DNA of 64,000 bases from Chloracidobacterium validum (GCF_018304825.1 NZ_CP072648.1:2401501-2465500); one strand, 5' to 3'; positions 17,692 to 27,335 are shown, numbered from the stretch's first letter. The notes: generated by a model from the sequence alone, not told the origin. Made by a program: numbers and translations.

Positions 17692-18399
17692 CTAACGACG
17701 GCGCTGCCGAAACTGTGGATCACGCATGACATCTTTCAAGTGGGGCTTGACCAAACTGCGCACGATACGTTGCTGCTCGGTGATGGGGAGCGTAGCGTCA
17801 ATAACCGTCAAATTATACTCACTCACAAGCCGGTCATACTCTTCGAGTATTTTCCCCTGAAAAATGCGGAACGACTCGTATGGATCCTCAGACCATCCCA
17901 TATCGAGTCCGGCTTCGTAGTATTTCAGCTCTGGTCGCCCAACCAAAATGCGGTCAAGTGCGGTTTCAAGCGGAACGCGAAAATAGAAACCTATCGTCGG
18001 CGGCACGGCAAAACCATAGACCTTGCGCACCCAATCGCGGTCGTTGCCGCGGGCTGAATCACGCGCAAATGCCGTATAGACATAGCGATCAGCCAGGACA
18101 ATCGCCCCGGCCTTGAGGGGCGGGATAATGTCGCGCTCAGTGCGGTCGGCAAAATCCGTGGCGTGAATCAGACTAAAGGTGGTTGGGGAAAGGGCATGGG
18201 TATCTTTGCCGAGCTTGGTCGTTTTCTTGACCAGTGGCGAGGAATTCCACGCGCTGAAGAAAACGCAATACCCCTCTGCCACCAACCATTTGTGCAGCAG
18301 ATCGAGTTGGGTACTTTTGCCTGAGCCATCAATTCCTTCAACAATAAACAGCTTTCCAGGAAAGCCCGTTGTTAGACCAGCTTGCATGGCATTCTCCAA
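17692..18399 (-). CDS. Thymidylate-kinase-like protein with intact P-loop
   Basis: A 235-residue dTMP kinase family protein. Walker A is complete (VEGIDGSGKSTQLDLL), the DR motif is in LADRYVYTAFARDSARG, and the lid/base region contains DFADRTERD. A distinctive insertion (KLGKDTHALSPTTFSLIHA) replaces the usual early segment, so it is not a standard Tmk. It could phosphorylate another nucleotide or a related substrate. It is the better-conserved member of a tandem pair; the partner 53 bases downstream has Arg in place of the P-loop Lys. The gene follows cysE by about 27 bases. Confidence 0.85.
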   Translation of the reverse strand: MENAMQAGLTTGFPGKLFIVEGIDGSGKSTQLDLLHKWLVAEGYCVFFSAWNSSPLVKKTTKLGKDTHALSPTTFSLIHATDFADRTERDIIPPLKAGAIVLADRYVYTAFARDSARGNDRDWVRKVYGFAVPPTIGFYFRVPLETALDRILVGRPELKYYEAGLDMGWSEDPYESFRIFQGKILEEYDRLVSEYNLTVIDATLPITEQQRIVRSLVKPHLKDVMRDPQFRQRRR

Positions 18400-18426
18400 G
18401 CCAACGTGCGCCGTTGGTGGGGTGAC

Positions 18427-19344
18427 TCAGTTGGCGCGCGTCGTCTCCGTGCGGGTTACAATTCGAATGTGCGGGTCGTCAATAACCACCTTGCTATAGG
18501 GCGGGACCGAGTGGGTGAGCCACACGTTGCCGCCAATGACGCTGCCCCGTCCAATAACGGTTTCGCCACCCAGAATGGTTGCGCCAGCATAAATGACAAC
18601 ATCATCGTCAATCGTCGGATGACGCTTGATATGACGCACCAGCGCGCCGTTCGCGTCTTTGGGAAATGAAAGCGCGCCGAGTGTGACACCCTGATAGATT
18701 TTCACATTGTCGCCAATGATCGTTGTCTCGCCGATCACCACCCCAGTCCCGTGATCAATAAAGAACCGGCGGCCGATTCGCGCGCCTGGGTGAATATCAA
18801 TTCCCGTCCGACCGTGGACGTACTCAGCCATGATGCGTGGAATGAGCGGCACGCCGCGCGTGAACAGATCATGCGCAATACGGTGCACCAAAATGGCTTG
18901 CACGCATGGGTAACTCAAAATGACCTCATCCCGATCATGCGCCGCCGGATCGCCCAAGTAAGCGGCATCCACATCTTGGGCCAGCATTTCGCGCAACACT
19001 GGCAAATGGTCGAGCAAATCCCAGACAACGGCTTGGGCTTCCGCTCGGCACTCAGCACACTCAGCACAGTCCGCCTTTGGCACTTGGCGGTCATGGCAAA
19101 GCGCCAGGGCAATCTGGGTTGGAAGCTCCGTGGCAATGTCCTCCACGAGTTCGCGTACCCGTTCCGTTGCGGCGGCTCGTGCCACGACGCCGTAGTAACC
19201 TGGCAAGAGTAACTCACGAAAGTCGAGCAGGGCCTTGATGATGGCATCCCGCGAGGGGAGCGCCCCACAATCGTGCCGGAGCGCCGAAGACACGGCATAC
19301 GATTGCGTGATGGACTGAACGACTTGGGTCAATCGTGGATGCAT
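18427..19344 (-). CDS. Serine O-acetyltransferase (EpsC/CysE type)
   Basis: This enzyme transfers acetyl from acetyl-CoA to L-serine, the first committed step to cysteine. The 305 residues show an all-helical N-terminal half followed by a left-handed beta-helix: [43 protein letters not shown] and [19 protein letters not shown]. The catalytic HGTG and the Asp/His pair are present. The N-terminal half is longer than in E. coli CysE and contains a short Cys cluster (ADCAECAEC), unusual and possibly redox-responsive or metal-binding. It heads a minus-strand run with the two thymidylate-kinase-like genes and is divergent from the HPPD gene. Confidence 0.92.
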   Translation of the reverse strand: MHPRLTQVVQSITQSYAVSSALRHDCGALPSRDAIIKALLDFRELLLPGYYGVVARAAATERVRELVEDIATELPTQIALALCHDRQVPKADCAECAECRAEAQAVVWDLLDHLPVLREMLAQDVDAAYLGDPAAHDRDEVILSYPCVQAILVHRIAHDLFTRGVPLIPRIMAEYVHGRTGIDIHPGARIGRRFFIDHGTGVVIGETTIIGDNVKIYQGVTLGALSFPKDANGALVRHIKRHPTIDDDVVIYAGATILGGETVIGRGSVIGGNVWLTHSVPPYSKVVIDDPHIRIVTRTETTRAN

Positions 19345-19526
19345 GGCTACGCGCAGCGCCGGCGGCCGACCGCAGTGAGGCTCTTGAAAACCGATTCAAA
19401 CTCTAAACCAGAAAGGATTGGGCGGAAAAGGGTTCTTCACGTTACACAGCGACTTGCGCAAAGTGTCTGACCAGATGACAATCCAGTGTCACGTTTCGCA
19501 CACTTTCCCGCCAGAGGTATCAGGTT

Positions 19527-20642
19527 ATGTCCGCACCTAAAGAAGCACCGCAGCCGCCGACGCCGCTTGCCGTCGTGGATTTTGACCATGTTGAGTTCTA
19601 CGTTGGCAACGCCAAGCAGGCGGCGCACTTCTACCGAACGGCCTTCGATTTTGACATCGTCGCCTACCGGGGACCAGAAACTGGCGTCCGCGACTGCGTA
19701 TCGTACGCGCTCCAACACGGCACGATATGCTTGGTTCTGACCGGTGCGCTCACGGCTGACCATCCGATTGCCGAACACGTGCGACGGCATGGGGACGGTG
19801 TCCATGCCGTGGCATTCCGCACACCAGATGCGGCCGCTGACTTCGCCAAGGCAGTCGAGCGTGGGGCCTCAGCGCGCCGTACGCCGGAGGAACTGACCGA
19901 CGTCCACGGTACGGTGCAGATTGCTGAGATTGCCGCGTATGGCGATACCATCCACCGCTTCGTGAGCCGCGAACACTACACCGGACCCTTCCTGCCGGGC
20001 TTTGAGCCACGGTTGATCAAGGCCAACCAAACTGGTTTTCTGCATCGGATTGACCACGTCGTAGCCAATGTCGGCTGGAATGAAATGGAAACCTGGGTGA
20101 AGTTCTACGAAGATATTTTTGGGTTCTTTCAGTTCCGGCACTTCGACGAAAAAGACATTTCAACCGCATACACGGCGCTGCGCTCAAAAGTCATGGCCAG
20201 TCCGAGTCTGGCCATCAAGCTGCCAATCAATGAGCCAGCCGAGGGCAAAAAGCGATCCCAGATCGAAGAATACGTGGACTTTTACGGTTCGCCAGGCGTG
20301 CAACACATCGCAATCGCAACGCCAGACATCATTCAGGCCGTATCCCGGCTGCGGGCGAATGGCGTTGAGTTGCAGCGCGTGCCGGAGAGCTACTACGACA
20401 CGGTGACGGAGCGCGTTGGCGCAATCGAGGAAGACCTAGCTGCACTCCGTGACCTCAACATCCTCATTGACCGGGATGACCAAGGTTACTTGCTACAAAT
20501 CTTCACCAAACCGCTTCAGGATCGCCCAACGGTGTTCTTTGAAATCATTCAGCGCAAGGGCAGCGAAAGCTTTGGCAAAGGCAACTTCAAAGCGCTGTTC
20601 GAGGCAATTGAAAGTGACCAGTCCGCTCGTGGAACGCTTTGA
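19527..20642 (+). CDS. hppD: 4-hydroxyphenylpyruvate dioxygenase
   Basis: This non-haem iron enzyme converts 4-hydroxyphenylpyruvate to homogentisate in tyrosine breakdown, which is also the head-group precursor of tocopherols and plastoquinone. It has 371 residues with two VOC domains. The iron ligands are visible as His in RIDHVVANVGWNEM, His in GVQHIAIATPDII and Glu in VFFEIIQRKG. The N-terminal VOC repeat begins FDHVEFYVGNAKQAAHFYR. The length and motifs are standard. No homogentisate dioxygenase or phytyltransferase lies nearby, so catabolic or prenylquinone use cannot be decided from this window. Confidence 0.96.
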   Translation: MSAPKEAPQPPTPLAVVDFDHVEFYVGNAKQAAHFYRTAFDFDIVAYRGPETGVRDCVSYALQHGTICLVLTGALTADHPIAEHVRRHGDGVHAVAFRTPDAAADFAKAVERGASARRTPEELTDVHGTVQIAEIAAYGDTIHRFVSREHYTGPFLPGFEPRLIKANQTGFLHRIDHVVANVGWNEMETWVKFYEDIFGFFQFRHFDEKDISTAYTALRSKVMASPSLAIKLPINEPAEGKKRSQIEEYVDFYGSPGVQHIAIATPDIIQAVSRLRANGVELQRVPESYYDTVTERVGAIEEDLAALRDLNILIDRDDQGYLLQIFTKPLQDRPTVFFEIIQRKGSESFGKGNFKALFEAIESDQSARGTL

Positions 20643-20685
20643 GGTTTGCACGAGCAGCACCTTGACCGGGAGAGGAGAACCGACC

Positions 20686-21513
20686 ATGTCCGCCTCATAC
20701 GAATTGGCGTTGCCGACCATGGATGATCTCCCCAGCGAGTTTGAAGGAGAGGAAGCCTTGCCCGACGAGTTTCACGCTTTTCTGGCTTACCTGCTCATCG
20801 AGACCTTCCGTCCCCCCAAGTTCCTCCCCGACCGCTACTTCTCGGCACTCGACATGTATCTCTACTACCAGGCGCAGCCGACCTTGCACGGGCTGCGTCC
20901 CGACTGGTTTGGCGTCGTGGACGTGCCGCTGCTGCGCGAGGGGCGGCAGCGGACGAGCTTCGTGGTGTGGGAGGAAAAGGCCACGCCGCTCATCATCGTG
21001 GAGGCACTTTCGCCCGGCACGACGCGGAATGACCTTGGCCGGGGGGCGTTGCCGGCGCAGGACGGCCCGACGAAGTGGGAGGTGTATGAGCGGCATTTGA
21101 AAGTACCGTACTACGTGACGGTGAATCACCATCGGCGGCCGGCGGAGGTGCGGTTTTTCCGGCACGATGGGGTTGGGTTGCGGGAGGTGACGAGTGGGGA
21201 GGGGCGGCTGTGGCTGCCGGAAGCCGGGTTGGGGATCGGGGTTTGGCGTGGGCGGTTCAAGCGGTTGGAGGGGGACTGGGTGAGGTTTTACGACGCGGAA
21301 GGGCGGTGGCTACCGACGGACGAGGAGCGGGCGGCGGCGGAACAGGCGGCAAAGGAACGCGAACGCACTGAAAAAGAGCGTGAGCAGGCAGAGAAAGAGG
21401 CCGCCTGGCGGCAAGCCGAACGGGAGCGTGCCGAGAAAGAGCGTGAGCGTGCCGAGAAGGAACGCCTGGCAGCGAAGCTTCGCGCCCTGGGCGTTGATCC
21501 AGACGCCCCTTGA
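20686..21513 (+). CDS. Uma2-family PD-(D/E)xK endonuclease-like protein with charged coiled-coil tail
   Basis: A protein of about 275 residues. Residues 30-185 match the Uma2/DUF820 restriction-endonuclease-like fold: RPDWFGVVDVP, TPLIIVEALSPGTTRND, and KWEVYERHLKVPYYVTVN, with the acidic/Glu-Lys pattern of the active site. The last 70 residues are almost wholly Glu, Arg, Lys and Ala in heptad-like order, a long charged coiled coil. Such proteins occur in many copies in cyanobacteria, Chloroflexi and Acidobacteriota; their biological role is unknown. An AGAGGAGA precedes the ATG at 20686. The 3' half is clearly GC-richer than its neighbours, which may indicate transfer. Confidence 0.85.
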   Translation: MSASYELALPTMDDLPSEFEGEEALPDEFHAFLAYLLIETFRPPKFLPDRYFSALDMYLYYQAQPTLHGLRPDWFGVVDVPLLREGRQRTSFVVWEEKATPLIIVEALSPGTTRNDLGRGALPAQDGPTKWEVYERHLKVPYYVTVNHHRRPAEVRFFRHDGVGLREVTSGEGRLWLPEAGLGIGVWRGRFKRLEGDWVRFYDAEGRWLPTDEERAAAEQAAKERERTEKEREQAEKEAAWRQAERERAEKERERAEKERLAAKLRALGVDPDAP

Positions 21514-21671
21514 TCCCTTCCCCAAGCTGAAGGCGAAACTGTACGGCGCATTGAGTAAACGATGCAGTCTGCTAGTCGCCCGCATCGGCGTAGCTACTGA
21601 CCAAGTGCGCGGCAAGCCTCGTTCTTCAGGCAGGGTGTCAATCAGGTGTGGACACAGAACCAAGCCAAGGT

Positions 21672-23633
21672 TCACTCGAAGCGGCGCTTCTCAATCCGAG
21701 CGATGCCACCAGCCGTACCAACAAAAACCGCGCCTGCCCGCAGAGCCACCGCGGTTACATTCGCGGACGGCAAGCCATCTCGCCAAACGCGCCACTTGTT
21801 TCGGTGGACGTCATACACGAGCAACCCGCGATCCAGCGTTCCGACGTATAGCCGCTCGCCATCAGTAGCCATGGCGTTGAGGTTGACTTCGATGCCGTGC
21901 GTCTCTGGAAAATGGACAATGTCGCCCGAAGGACGCACGGCGCACACGCCGCCGCCATAGGTTCCGACGTACAATGTGCCGTTGACATCCAAAAGTGCGT
22001 TAATCCAGTTGGCAGGCAAGGCTGAGTTGTCCGTCCGCCAGGTACGGATGACTCGTAATCCATCCAGTTCCGCCAGTCCGCCGAGCGTACCGACGTAAAG
22101 CTTTCCATCGCGCGGTTCACAGCAGTAGAGATAGTTGCTTGGCAAACCGTGAAAGGCAGTCAGGCTGCGACCGATGCCATCTTGCCAAATCGTAAGCCCT
22201 TTGGCGGTAGCGACTGCCAGCGCGATCTGGCCGGAACCGGCCTCAAGTGGACGCACCTGTGAAACAGCGTCGCCGACCAGTACGGCAGACTTCGCGTCAT
22301 AGCGCCGCGTGACGTTGCCGGCCGCGTCAAAAACCACAAGACCATTTGAGGTTGCGGCCAGCATCGGCGACAAGCGCGACGTAGCGCACAGGTGATTGAT
22401 TTCGCGCACGGTTTCATCCTGCACGTGGCGCAGTAAGTCACCGGTTTCAGGGTCAATGATGTCGAGTCCGCGCTCAAAGGTTCCAACCCACAATCGTTCG
22501 GAAGGGTCAAAGGCAAGCGTTGTCACGTGACCCGACGTCAACCGCCCACTGAACGTACCGGAGCGGTCAAAGCGCTGCCAGTCAAAACGTCCGTCGCTTT
22601 TGGCTCGCAAGGTATAGACGCCAGTCTGGGTCAGCGCCAACAGCCGTTCACCAATTGCCGCGAGGGTGACGTTGCGCCGTGCCATCTCAGTATTTGCCTG
22701 AATTGGGGACAGACGCGCCGCGCGCAAACCGGTTTGGCTCATGGGCCGAACCTCCACCATGCCGCCAACCACCAGTCCGGCATAGAGCTTCCCGGCATAA
22801 ACAGCCAGGGAGCGTACGTTGGGTTGACGGGATACCAAGTCGAGTCGGTCATCGGCCGCGAGTCGGACGATCCCGGCATCCGTTGCTACGTAAAGGCAGT
22901 TGTCATGCCAGGCCAGCGCCGTGACGTGTGGTGAAGGGAGGCCACGCGCTGGTGGCAAGTGGGTGAGTTCACCTTCGCGCCAGATGAATAAACCGTGGGC
23001 GAGTGTGCCAATAAACAAGCGCGTGCCCACGGCATGAAGCGCTGTCACGCCGGCAATCGGGGTAGCGCGCAGCGGCTGGAAGCGCTGTGCGAACTGGCTG
23101 CCGTCAAAGTCATAAAGTCCACCGTCAAGCAGCCCAATCAACAGGAAATCGGGTGTGGCAAGGAGACAGTTCACATGAACGGCCGCCGGCTGGCGAAACT
23201 CGTGGCGGAGCAGCCGCGCCCCATCATACTCAACCAGACCGGCCGTGCGCGTCCCAATAAAGAGCCGGTCACGAAACACGGCCAGCGCCGTCAGGTCGTT
23301 GTCTGGCAAGCCATCCGCGGTCGTGAGACGACCAACCACGCCACCGTCGTCATTCAATATCAACAGTCCACCGCAGGTTGCCGCATAGAGTTGCCCACGG
23401 AAGTCAACCACGGCCTGGGCCTCGGATGTATCGAGCCAACAGGTCACACCATCCATGTCCGGAGCTGACAACGGCGTCGAGCGGACTTCAAGCCGTCCGC
23501 TCGCGGCGGCGGTCAGCCGAACCTCCCGCGCGGCTCGCCACGCGGACCACCACAACCATCCTCCGACCACGACGAGCACGGCGACGAAGCCAGCGGCAAG
23601 ATAGACAACGGATTGCCGGATATTTCTTTTCAT
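21672..23633 (-). CDS. Membrane-anchored beta-propeller protein
   Basis: A 653-residue protein with an N-terminal membrane anchor (VYLAAGFVAVLVVVGGWLWW) and a large extracytoplasmic part built of repeated blades. Recurring segments of the type LYAATCGGLLIL, RLFIGTRTAGLVEYDG, LWVGTFERGLDIIDPETG, LYVGTLGGLAELDG and LYVGTYGGGVCAVR are Reg_prop-like propeller repeats, spaced about 40 residues apart. Such repeats form sensor domains of hybrid two-component proteins, but no kinase or output domain is present. A binding or assembly role in the periplasm is inferred. The gene stands alone on the minus strand. Confidence 0.8.
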   Translation of the reverse strand: MKRNIRQSVVYLAAGFVAVLVVVGGWLWWSAWRAAREVRLTAAASGRLEVRSTPLSAPDMDGVTCWLDTSEAQAVVDFRGQLYAATCGGLLILNDDGGVVGRLTTADGLPDNDLTALAVFRDRLFIGTRTAGLVEYDGARLLRHEFRQPAAVHVNCLLATPDFLLIGLLDGGLYDFDGSQFAQRFQPLRATPIAGVTALHAVGTRLFIGTLAHGLFIWREGELTHLPPARGLPSPHVTALAWHDNCLYVATDAGIVRLAADDRLDLVSRQPNVRSLAVYAGKLYAGLVVGGMVEVRPMSQTGLRAARLSPIQANTEMARRNVTLAAIGERLLALTQTGVYTLRAKSDGRFDWQRFDRSGTFSGRLTSGHVTTLAFDPSERLWVGTFERGLDIIDPETGDLLRHVQDETVREINHLCATSRLSPMLAATSNGLVVFDAAGNVTRRYDAKSAVLVGDAVSQVRPLEAGSGQIALAVATAKGLTIWQDGIGRSLTAFHGLPSNYLYCCEPRDGKLYVGTLGGLAELDGLRVIRTWRTDNSALPANWINALLDVNGTLYVGTYGGGVCAVRPSGDIVHFPETHGIEVNLNAMATDGERLYVGTLDRGLLVYDVHRNKWRVWRDGLPSANVTAVALRAGAVFVGTAGGIARIEKRRFE

Positions 23634-23792
23634 GACTGCTCACTTGCGTTTGAAAACGCCACGTAATACATTTGAAACCTCACCGCTTCACGAATCGCCG
23701 TCCCTTACTTGTCTTGTGTTTCGCCTTGGTTTCGCTGTCAGATGCGATGACTTTCATGACTTTTCGTGGTCCTAAACAAGGAGAGTGCCCCC

Positions 23793-24029
23793 ATGAGTCT
23801 TGCCACTTTGGAATCGCTCAAACAACACCTGTTCCAAACCCATGCGGAATATCGGAGTCTCGTCCGCGAACATCAGCGTGCCGACATGCGGTTGCAGGAG
23901 ATACTAGCACTGCCCCACCCGCGCCCAGATGAGATCGAAGAATCGGCGCTACTCAAACGTCGCAAGCTCTACCTGAAAGACCGAATGGAAGAAATCCTAC
24001 GCCTCCAGCAAGTTGGGGCGACGGTCTAG
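23793..24029 (+). CDS. DUF465/YdcH-family small coiled-coil protein
   Basis: A 78-residue helical protein: LKQHLFQTHAEYRSLVREH followed by LLKRRKLYLKDRMEEIL, the two-helix pattern of DUF465 (YdcH). The family has no established function. AAGGAGAG at 23778-23785 lies eight bases from the ATG at 23793, which fixes the start; the frame itself opens earlier. A perfect hairpin 40 bases after the stop closes this single-gene unit. Confidence 0.88.
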   Translation: MSLATLESLKQHLFQTHAEYRSLVREHQRADMRLQEILALPHPRPDEIEESALLKRRKLYLKDRMEEILRLQQVGATV

Positions 24030-24068
24030 TCTGCGGCTGGCCACACCTGCGCAAGGCCCAGACCTTTG

Positions 24069-24103
24069 CGAAGCGCCGCCAGTTTGGCGGCGCTTCGTCG
24101 TTT
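24069..24103 (+). terminator. Terminator-like hairpin after the DUF465 gene
   Basis: A perfect 12-bp stem (arms 24069-24080 and 24086-24097, loop agttt) is followed by a short T run (24101-24103). The T-tract is short, so termination efficiency is uncertain. Confidence 0.6.
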
Positions 24104-24204
24104 CCCGGCCCGGCGTGTGATACGCTAAGTTTGAGTCTAGCAAAGCCGACGCGCGCGAGCCTAAGTAGCCCAATCCTCAAGACACTTCCAAGGCGAGACA
24201 CACG

Positions 24205-25434
24205 ATGACGGCGAACCGACGGGAACGCATCCGCTTACCAAAGTTGCGCGCCGCCGATTTCCAGCATCCGCTCGACATTGCCGCCCTGGATGCGGTCAAA
24301 CAAGCCCGTGGGCTTGATTTCATCGTCCGCAAGCTCAACGAATACGGCTGGGAGCGCTGGTTTCGCGTGACGAACATCGCGGATAACGTGCGCGTCAGCC
24401 AGCGCCAGTGCAAACGCATTCACGATCTCCTGCGTGAGGCGTGCGCCATTCTGGCCGTCCCGGAGCCAGAGCTTTACCTGGACCAGGACCCGATTGTGAA
24501 CGCCTACACCTTCGGCACTGAGCAACCGTTCATCGTCCTCCAGTCGGGATTGGTGGACTTCTTGTCGGAAGAGGAATTGCTGGGCGTCATCGCCCACGAA
24601 CTCGGCCACATCAAGTGCGGCCATGTGCTCTACAAAATGATGGCCAATTTCCTTTCCATCATCATCGAGCGCATTGGCGAGGCAACGTTTGGGCTTGGCG
24701 CGCTGGTCGGGTCGGGGTTGCTGCTGGCGCTCTACGAATGGGACCGCAAGGCCGAACTGTCCTGTGACCGCGCCGGACTGCTCGTGGTTCAGGACATTGA
24801 TGCTTACCTCACCCTCCTGCTCAAGCTGGCCGGTGGCAGTCGCGCGACCTTTGACCAACTCAATACCGACGAATTTTTGCGCCAAGCTGACGAATACGAA
24901 GAACTCGACCGAGACCTGCTGAGCCGGGTTTACAAGTTCTTGCAGGTCTATCGTCGGACACATGCGTTTCCAGCCGTACGGGCCAAGGAAATCAAACACT
25001 GGGCCGAGGCCGGAGCTTACCAGTCGCTTCTGGACGGCAGCTATTGGATGCGTCCCGCGCGCCCGGACGAACCACCCGGCTGGTACGGGCAACCAGCACC
25101 GACCGCCCCGCGCGGCGACGGCCCGCCATCGGTTGGTCTCGTTGTTTTGCCGGTGTGCCCGGCCTGTGGGGCCGGACAAGTCGATCCCAAGGCTCGCTTC
25201 TGTTACCGGTGTGGACAGCCCATGCCGTCCGGCGTCCAAACCATCCCGCCCAGAAACTGGCCTGACTTGTCCGAACTGTGGCGCGGCCATTCTCAAAAGC
25301 GATGTGTTCTGCCCGGCCTGCGGGTTGAACACCCAACTTGGGTGAGGTTTCCGTGTTGGCCAAACGCATCATTCCCTGCCTCGACGTGGACGCCGGGCGC
25401 GTCGTCAAAGGGGTTCGTTTCCTTGATTTGGTAG
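24205..25434 (+). CDS. M48-family metallopeptidase with C-terminal zinc ribbon, frame change near the end
   Basis: A zinc protease related to HtpX/Ste24. The HExxH motif is in [13 protein letters not shown], with the third ligand Glu in [12 protein letters not shown] short hydrophobic helix separates them. After about residue 310 a zinc ribbon begins (PVCPACGAG ... FCYRCGQPM). The frame then reads unrelated sequence to 25434, overlapping hisF. In the next frame the missing second ribbon is perfect: [24 protein letters not shown], stop at 25345, eight bases before hisF. The true product therefore probably ends at 25345 after a one-base shift between about 25216 and 25262. A sequencing error, mutation or recoding could explain this. 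Confidence 0.8.
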   Translation: MTANRRERIRLPKLRAADFQHPLDIAALDAVKQARGLDFIVRKLNEYGWERWFRVTNIADNVRVSQRQCKRIHDLLREACAILAVPEPELYLDQDPIVNAYTFGTEQPFIVLQSGLVDFLSEEELLGVIAHELGHIKCGHVLYKMMANFLSIIIERIGEATFGLGALVGSGLLLALYEWDRKAELSCDRAGLLVVQDIDAYLTLLLKLAGGSRATFDQLNTDEFLRQADEYEELDRDLLSRVYKFLQVYRRTHAFPAVRAKEIKHWAEAGAYQSLLDGSYWMRPARPDEPPGWYGQPAPTAPRGDGPPSVGLVVLPVCPACGAGQVDPKARFCYRCGQPMPSGVQTIPPRNWPDLSELWRGHSQKRCVLPGLRVEHPTWVRFPCWPNASFPASTWTPGASSKGFVSLIW

Positions 25435-26123
25435 ATGCCGGCGACCCGGTCGAACAAGCGCGGCGGTACGATGCGGAAGGGGCGGATGAGCTGGTTTTCC
25501 TTGACATTACGGCGTCGTCTGACCGGCGCGCGATTGTGACTCGCATGGTGCGCGCCGTTGCCGATGAAGTGTTCATTCCCTTCACGGTTGGCGGTGGCAT
25601 CCGCACCGTTGAAGACATGCGCGCGATTCTGCTCGCCGGCGCCGATAAGGTCTCGATCAACACCGCCGCGTTTGAGCAGCCGACGCTCATTGCGGAAGGC
25701 GCACAGCGATTCGGCAGCCAATGCATGGTCGTGGCCATTGACGCCCGGCGTATTCCGGGAACACACCCGACACGCTGGGAGGTCTTCCTGCATGGGGGGC
25801 GAACCCCGACCGGCAAGGATGCAGTTGCCTGGGCCAGCGAAGCCGAACAGCTCGGTGCCGGGGAAATTTTGCTGACGAGCATGGATCGGGACGGTACTCA
25901 GGAAGGTTACGACCTCGAGCTGACGGCCCAGGTCGCGGCAGCGGTTTCCATTCCGGTCATTGCGTCTGGCGGCGTCGGTCGGCTCGAACACCTCCACGCG
26001 GGGTTGACGACCGGCTGCGCCAGCGCGGCATTGGCCGCGTCCATCTTTCACTTCGGCCAACACACCATTCGGGAAGCCAAGGCTTACCTCCAGGCGCGCG
26101 GCGTATGCGTCCGTCCGGTTTGA
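25353..26123 (+). CDS. hisF: Imidazole glycerol phosphate synthase subunit HisF
   Basis: HisF is the cyclase subunit that joins ammonia from HisH to PRFAR, giving IGP and AICAR in histidine synthesis. The TIM barrel begins [20 protein letters not shown], with catalytic Asp in CLDVD and [13 protein letters not shown], and phosphate loops GGGIRT and [10 protein letters not shown]. It has 256 residues, a normal length. I start at the GTG at 25353, preceded by GGTGAGG and fitting the family N-terminus; the open frame starts 15 bases earlier. No other his gene is adjacent. It begins just after the true end of the M48 gene. Confidence 0.95.
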   Translation: MLAKRIIPCLDVDAGRVVKGVRFLDLVDAGDPVEQARRYDAEGADELVFLDITASSDRRAIVTRMVRAVADEVFIPFTVGGGIRTVEDMRAILLAGADKVSINTAAFEQPTLIAEGAQRFGSQCMVVAIDARRIPGTHPTRWEVFLHGGRTPTGKDAVAWASEAEQLGAGEILLTSMDRDGTQEGYDLELTAQVAAAVSIPVIASGGVGRLEHLHAGLTTGCASAALAASIFHFGQHTIREAKAYLQARGVCVRPV

Positions 26124-26216
26124 GTGCTCGACTCGGCCCTTGGTGAGACATTTCCTTGAGCCTACCAAAGCGAAGACCGGGGGCGAGACTGAACGATGGC
26201 TCCAAGCAAGTCCCCG

Positions 26217-27335
26217 TCAACCCGGCTGTGATCTCGGCACTACGCCGCTGGCTTGCTCCTGCAAACCGTTCCCGCCATTGGTCACGGTCGCCGACTTCGC
26301 GCAGACATAGGGATACACCGTCGGACTCAGCCACTGTGGCGTTTGAAACCGCGGATAGACCGGTAAGCGAAGATGCAAGACAAATCCCCACTCGGCCAGT
26401 TCGGCGGCATAGTGTTCCGGGGAAAGCCAGGGTTCGTCTGGGTTGATGTGATCCGGTTCGGGTGAAATGCCCCCGAAGTCGCGCGCGCCGGCCAGCAACA
26501 ACTGTCGCCGCGCCTCAGCACTCGGCGTGAGGTTGGGTGGGATTTGGATGACAACGTCAGGTGGTAGAGTGTCGCGCGCCATCCGCACGGTCTTGACCAG
26601 CGTTGACAGGTCGGGTCCCGGATAGGCTGCCATGGCCGTCCGCGGATGCGGTGTGAACGGTTGAATGATGACTTCCTGGATGTGGCCGTACTGCCGGTGT
26701 AGGGTGGCAACGGCAGACAGCGCCGCCTGGCGGTCGGCCCAAGTCTCGCCAATCCCGACGAGGAGTCCGGTCGTAAACGGCACACGCACGCGCCCGGCCG
26801 CGGCCAGGGTCGCCAACCGCGCCTGCGGATGTTTGCCTGGGGCGTGCCGATGCGCCGGGTGGCGCATGAGCGCCACACTAGTTGTTTCCAACATCATGCC
26901 CATCGAGGCGCAGAACGGGCGCAGACGTCGAAAATCCAGCTCCGATTGATTCCCGATGTTGATGTGCGGCAGCAGCCCGTGGTCGAGTGCCAACCGGCAG
27001 ACGGCGCTCAAATAGTCGTTGTAGTCTTGAAACCCCCACTGCGTCAGTTGCTGCCGAATGGATGGAAACGCCATGACCCCTTCGCCGCTCATGATGAGGA
27101 CTTCGTGACAACCGGCTTGCACACCACGGATAAAGCAGGCCGCCGCTTCCTCCAGCCCGGCCAGTGGGGTTGGGCGAGCAAAGGCGCAGTAACCACAGGC
27201 GAATACACAGCTATAAGTCGGAATGAACGTGATGCTGCGTGAGTAGGTGACACCCACCGACTCGCCCAGGTCAGGATGCCCACCGAGCTGGATGTTCGCG
27301 GTCAAATCCTTACTTGGAAAACCTCTGCTTTGCAT
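26217..27335 (-). CDS. cofG: 7,8-didemethyl-8-hydroxy-5-deazariboflavin synthase subunit CofG
   Basis: A radical SAM enzyme that, with CofH, makes the deazaflavin FO, the chromophore of coenzyme F420 and of some photolyases. The cluster motif is CVFACGYCAF (CxxxCxxC), preceded by YSRSITFIPTYS. Other family segments are HEVLIMSGEG, MMLETTSVAL, VRVPFTTGLLVGIGE and IQEVIIQPFTPH. I choose the ATG at 27335 (372 residues); the frame runs open to 27704 but would then overlap the divergent hflX gene. No cofH or other cof gene is adjacent. The gene is convergent with hisF. Confidence 0.9.
   Translation of the reverse strand: MQSRGFPSKDLTANIQLGGHPDLGESVGVTYSRSITFIPTYSCVFACGYCAFARPTPLAGLEEAAACFIRGVQAGCHEVLIMSGEGVMAFPSIRQQLTQWGFQDYNDYLSAVCRLALDHGLLPHINIGNQSELDFRRLRPFCASMGMMLETTSVALMRHPAHRHAPGKHPQARLATLAAAGRVRVPFTTGLLVGIGETWADRQAALSAVATLHRQYGHIQEVIIQPFTPHPRTAMAAYPGPDLSTLVKTVRMARDTLPPDVVIQIPPNLTPSAEARRQLLLAGARDFGGISPEPDHINPDEPWLSPEHYAAELAEWGFVLHLRLPVYPRFQTPQWLSPTVYPYVCAKSATVTNGGNGLQEQASGVVPRSQPG

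Noticed and set aside
24205-25434. Programmed frameshifting asserted as fact
   Set aside because: No slippery heptamer or clear stimulatory structure was seen; only a possible frame change is reported.
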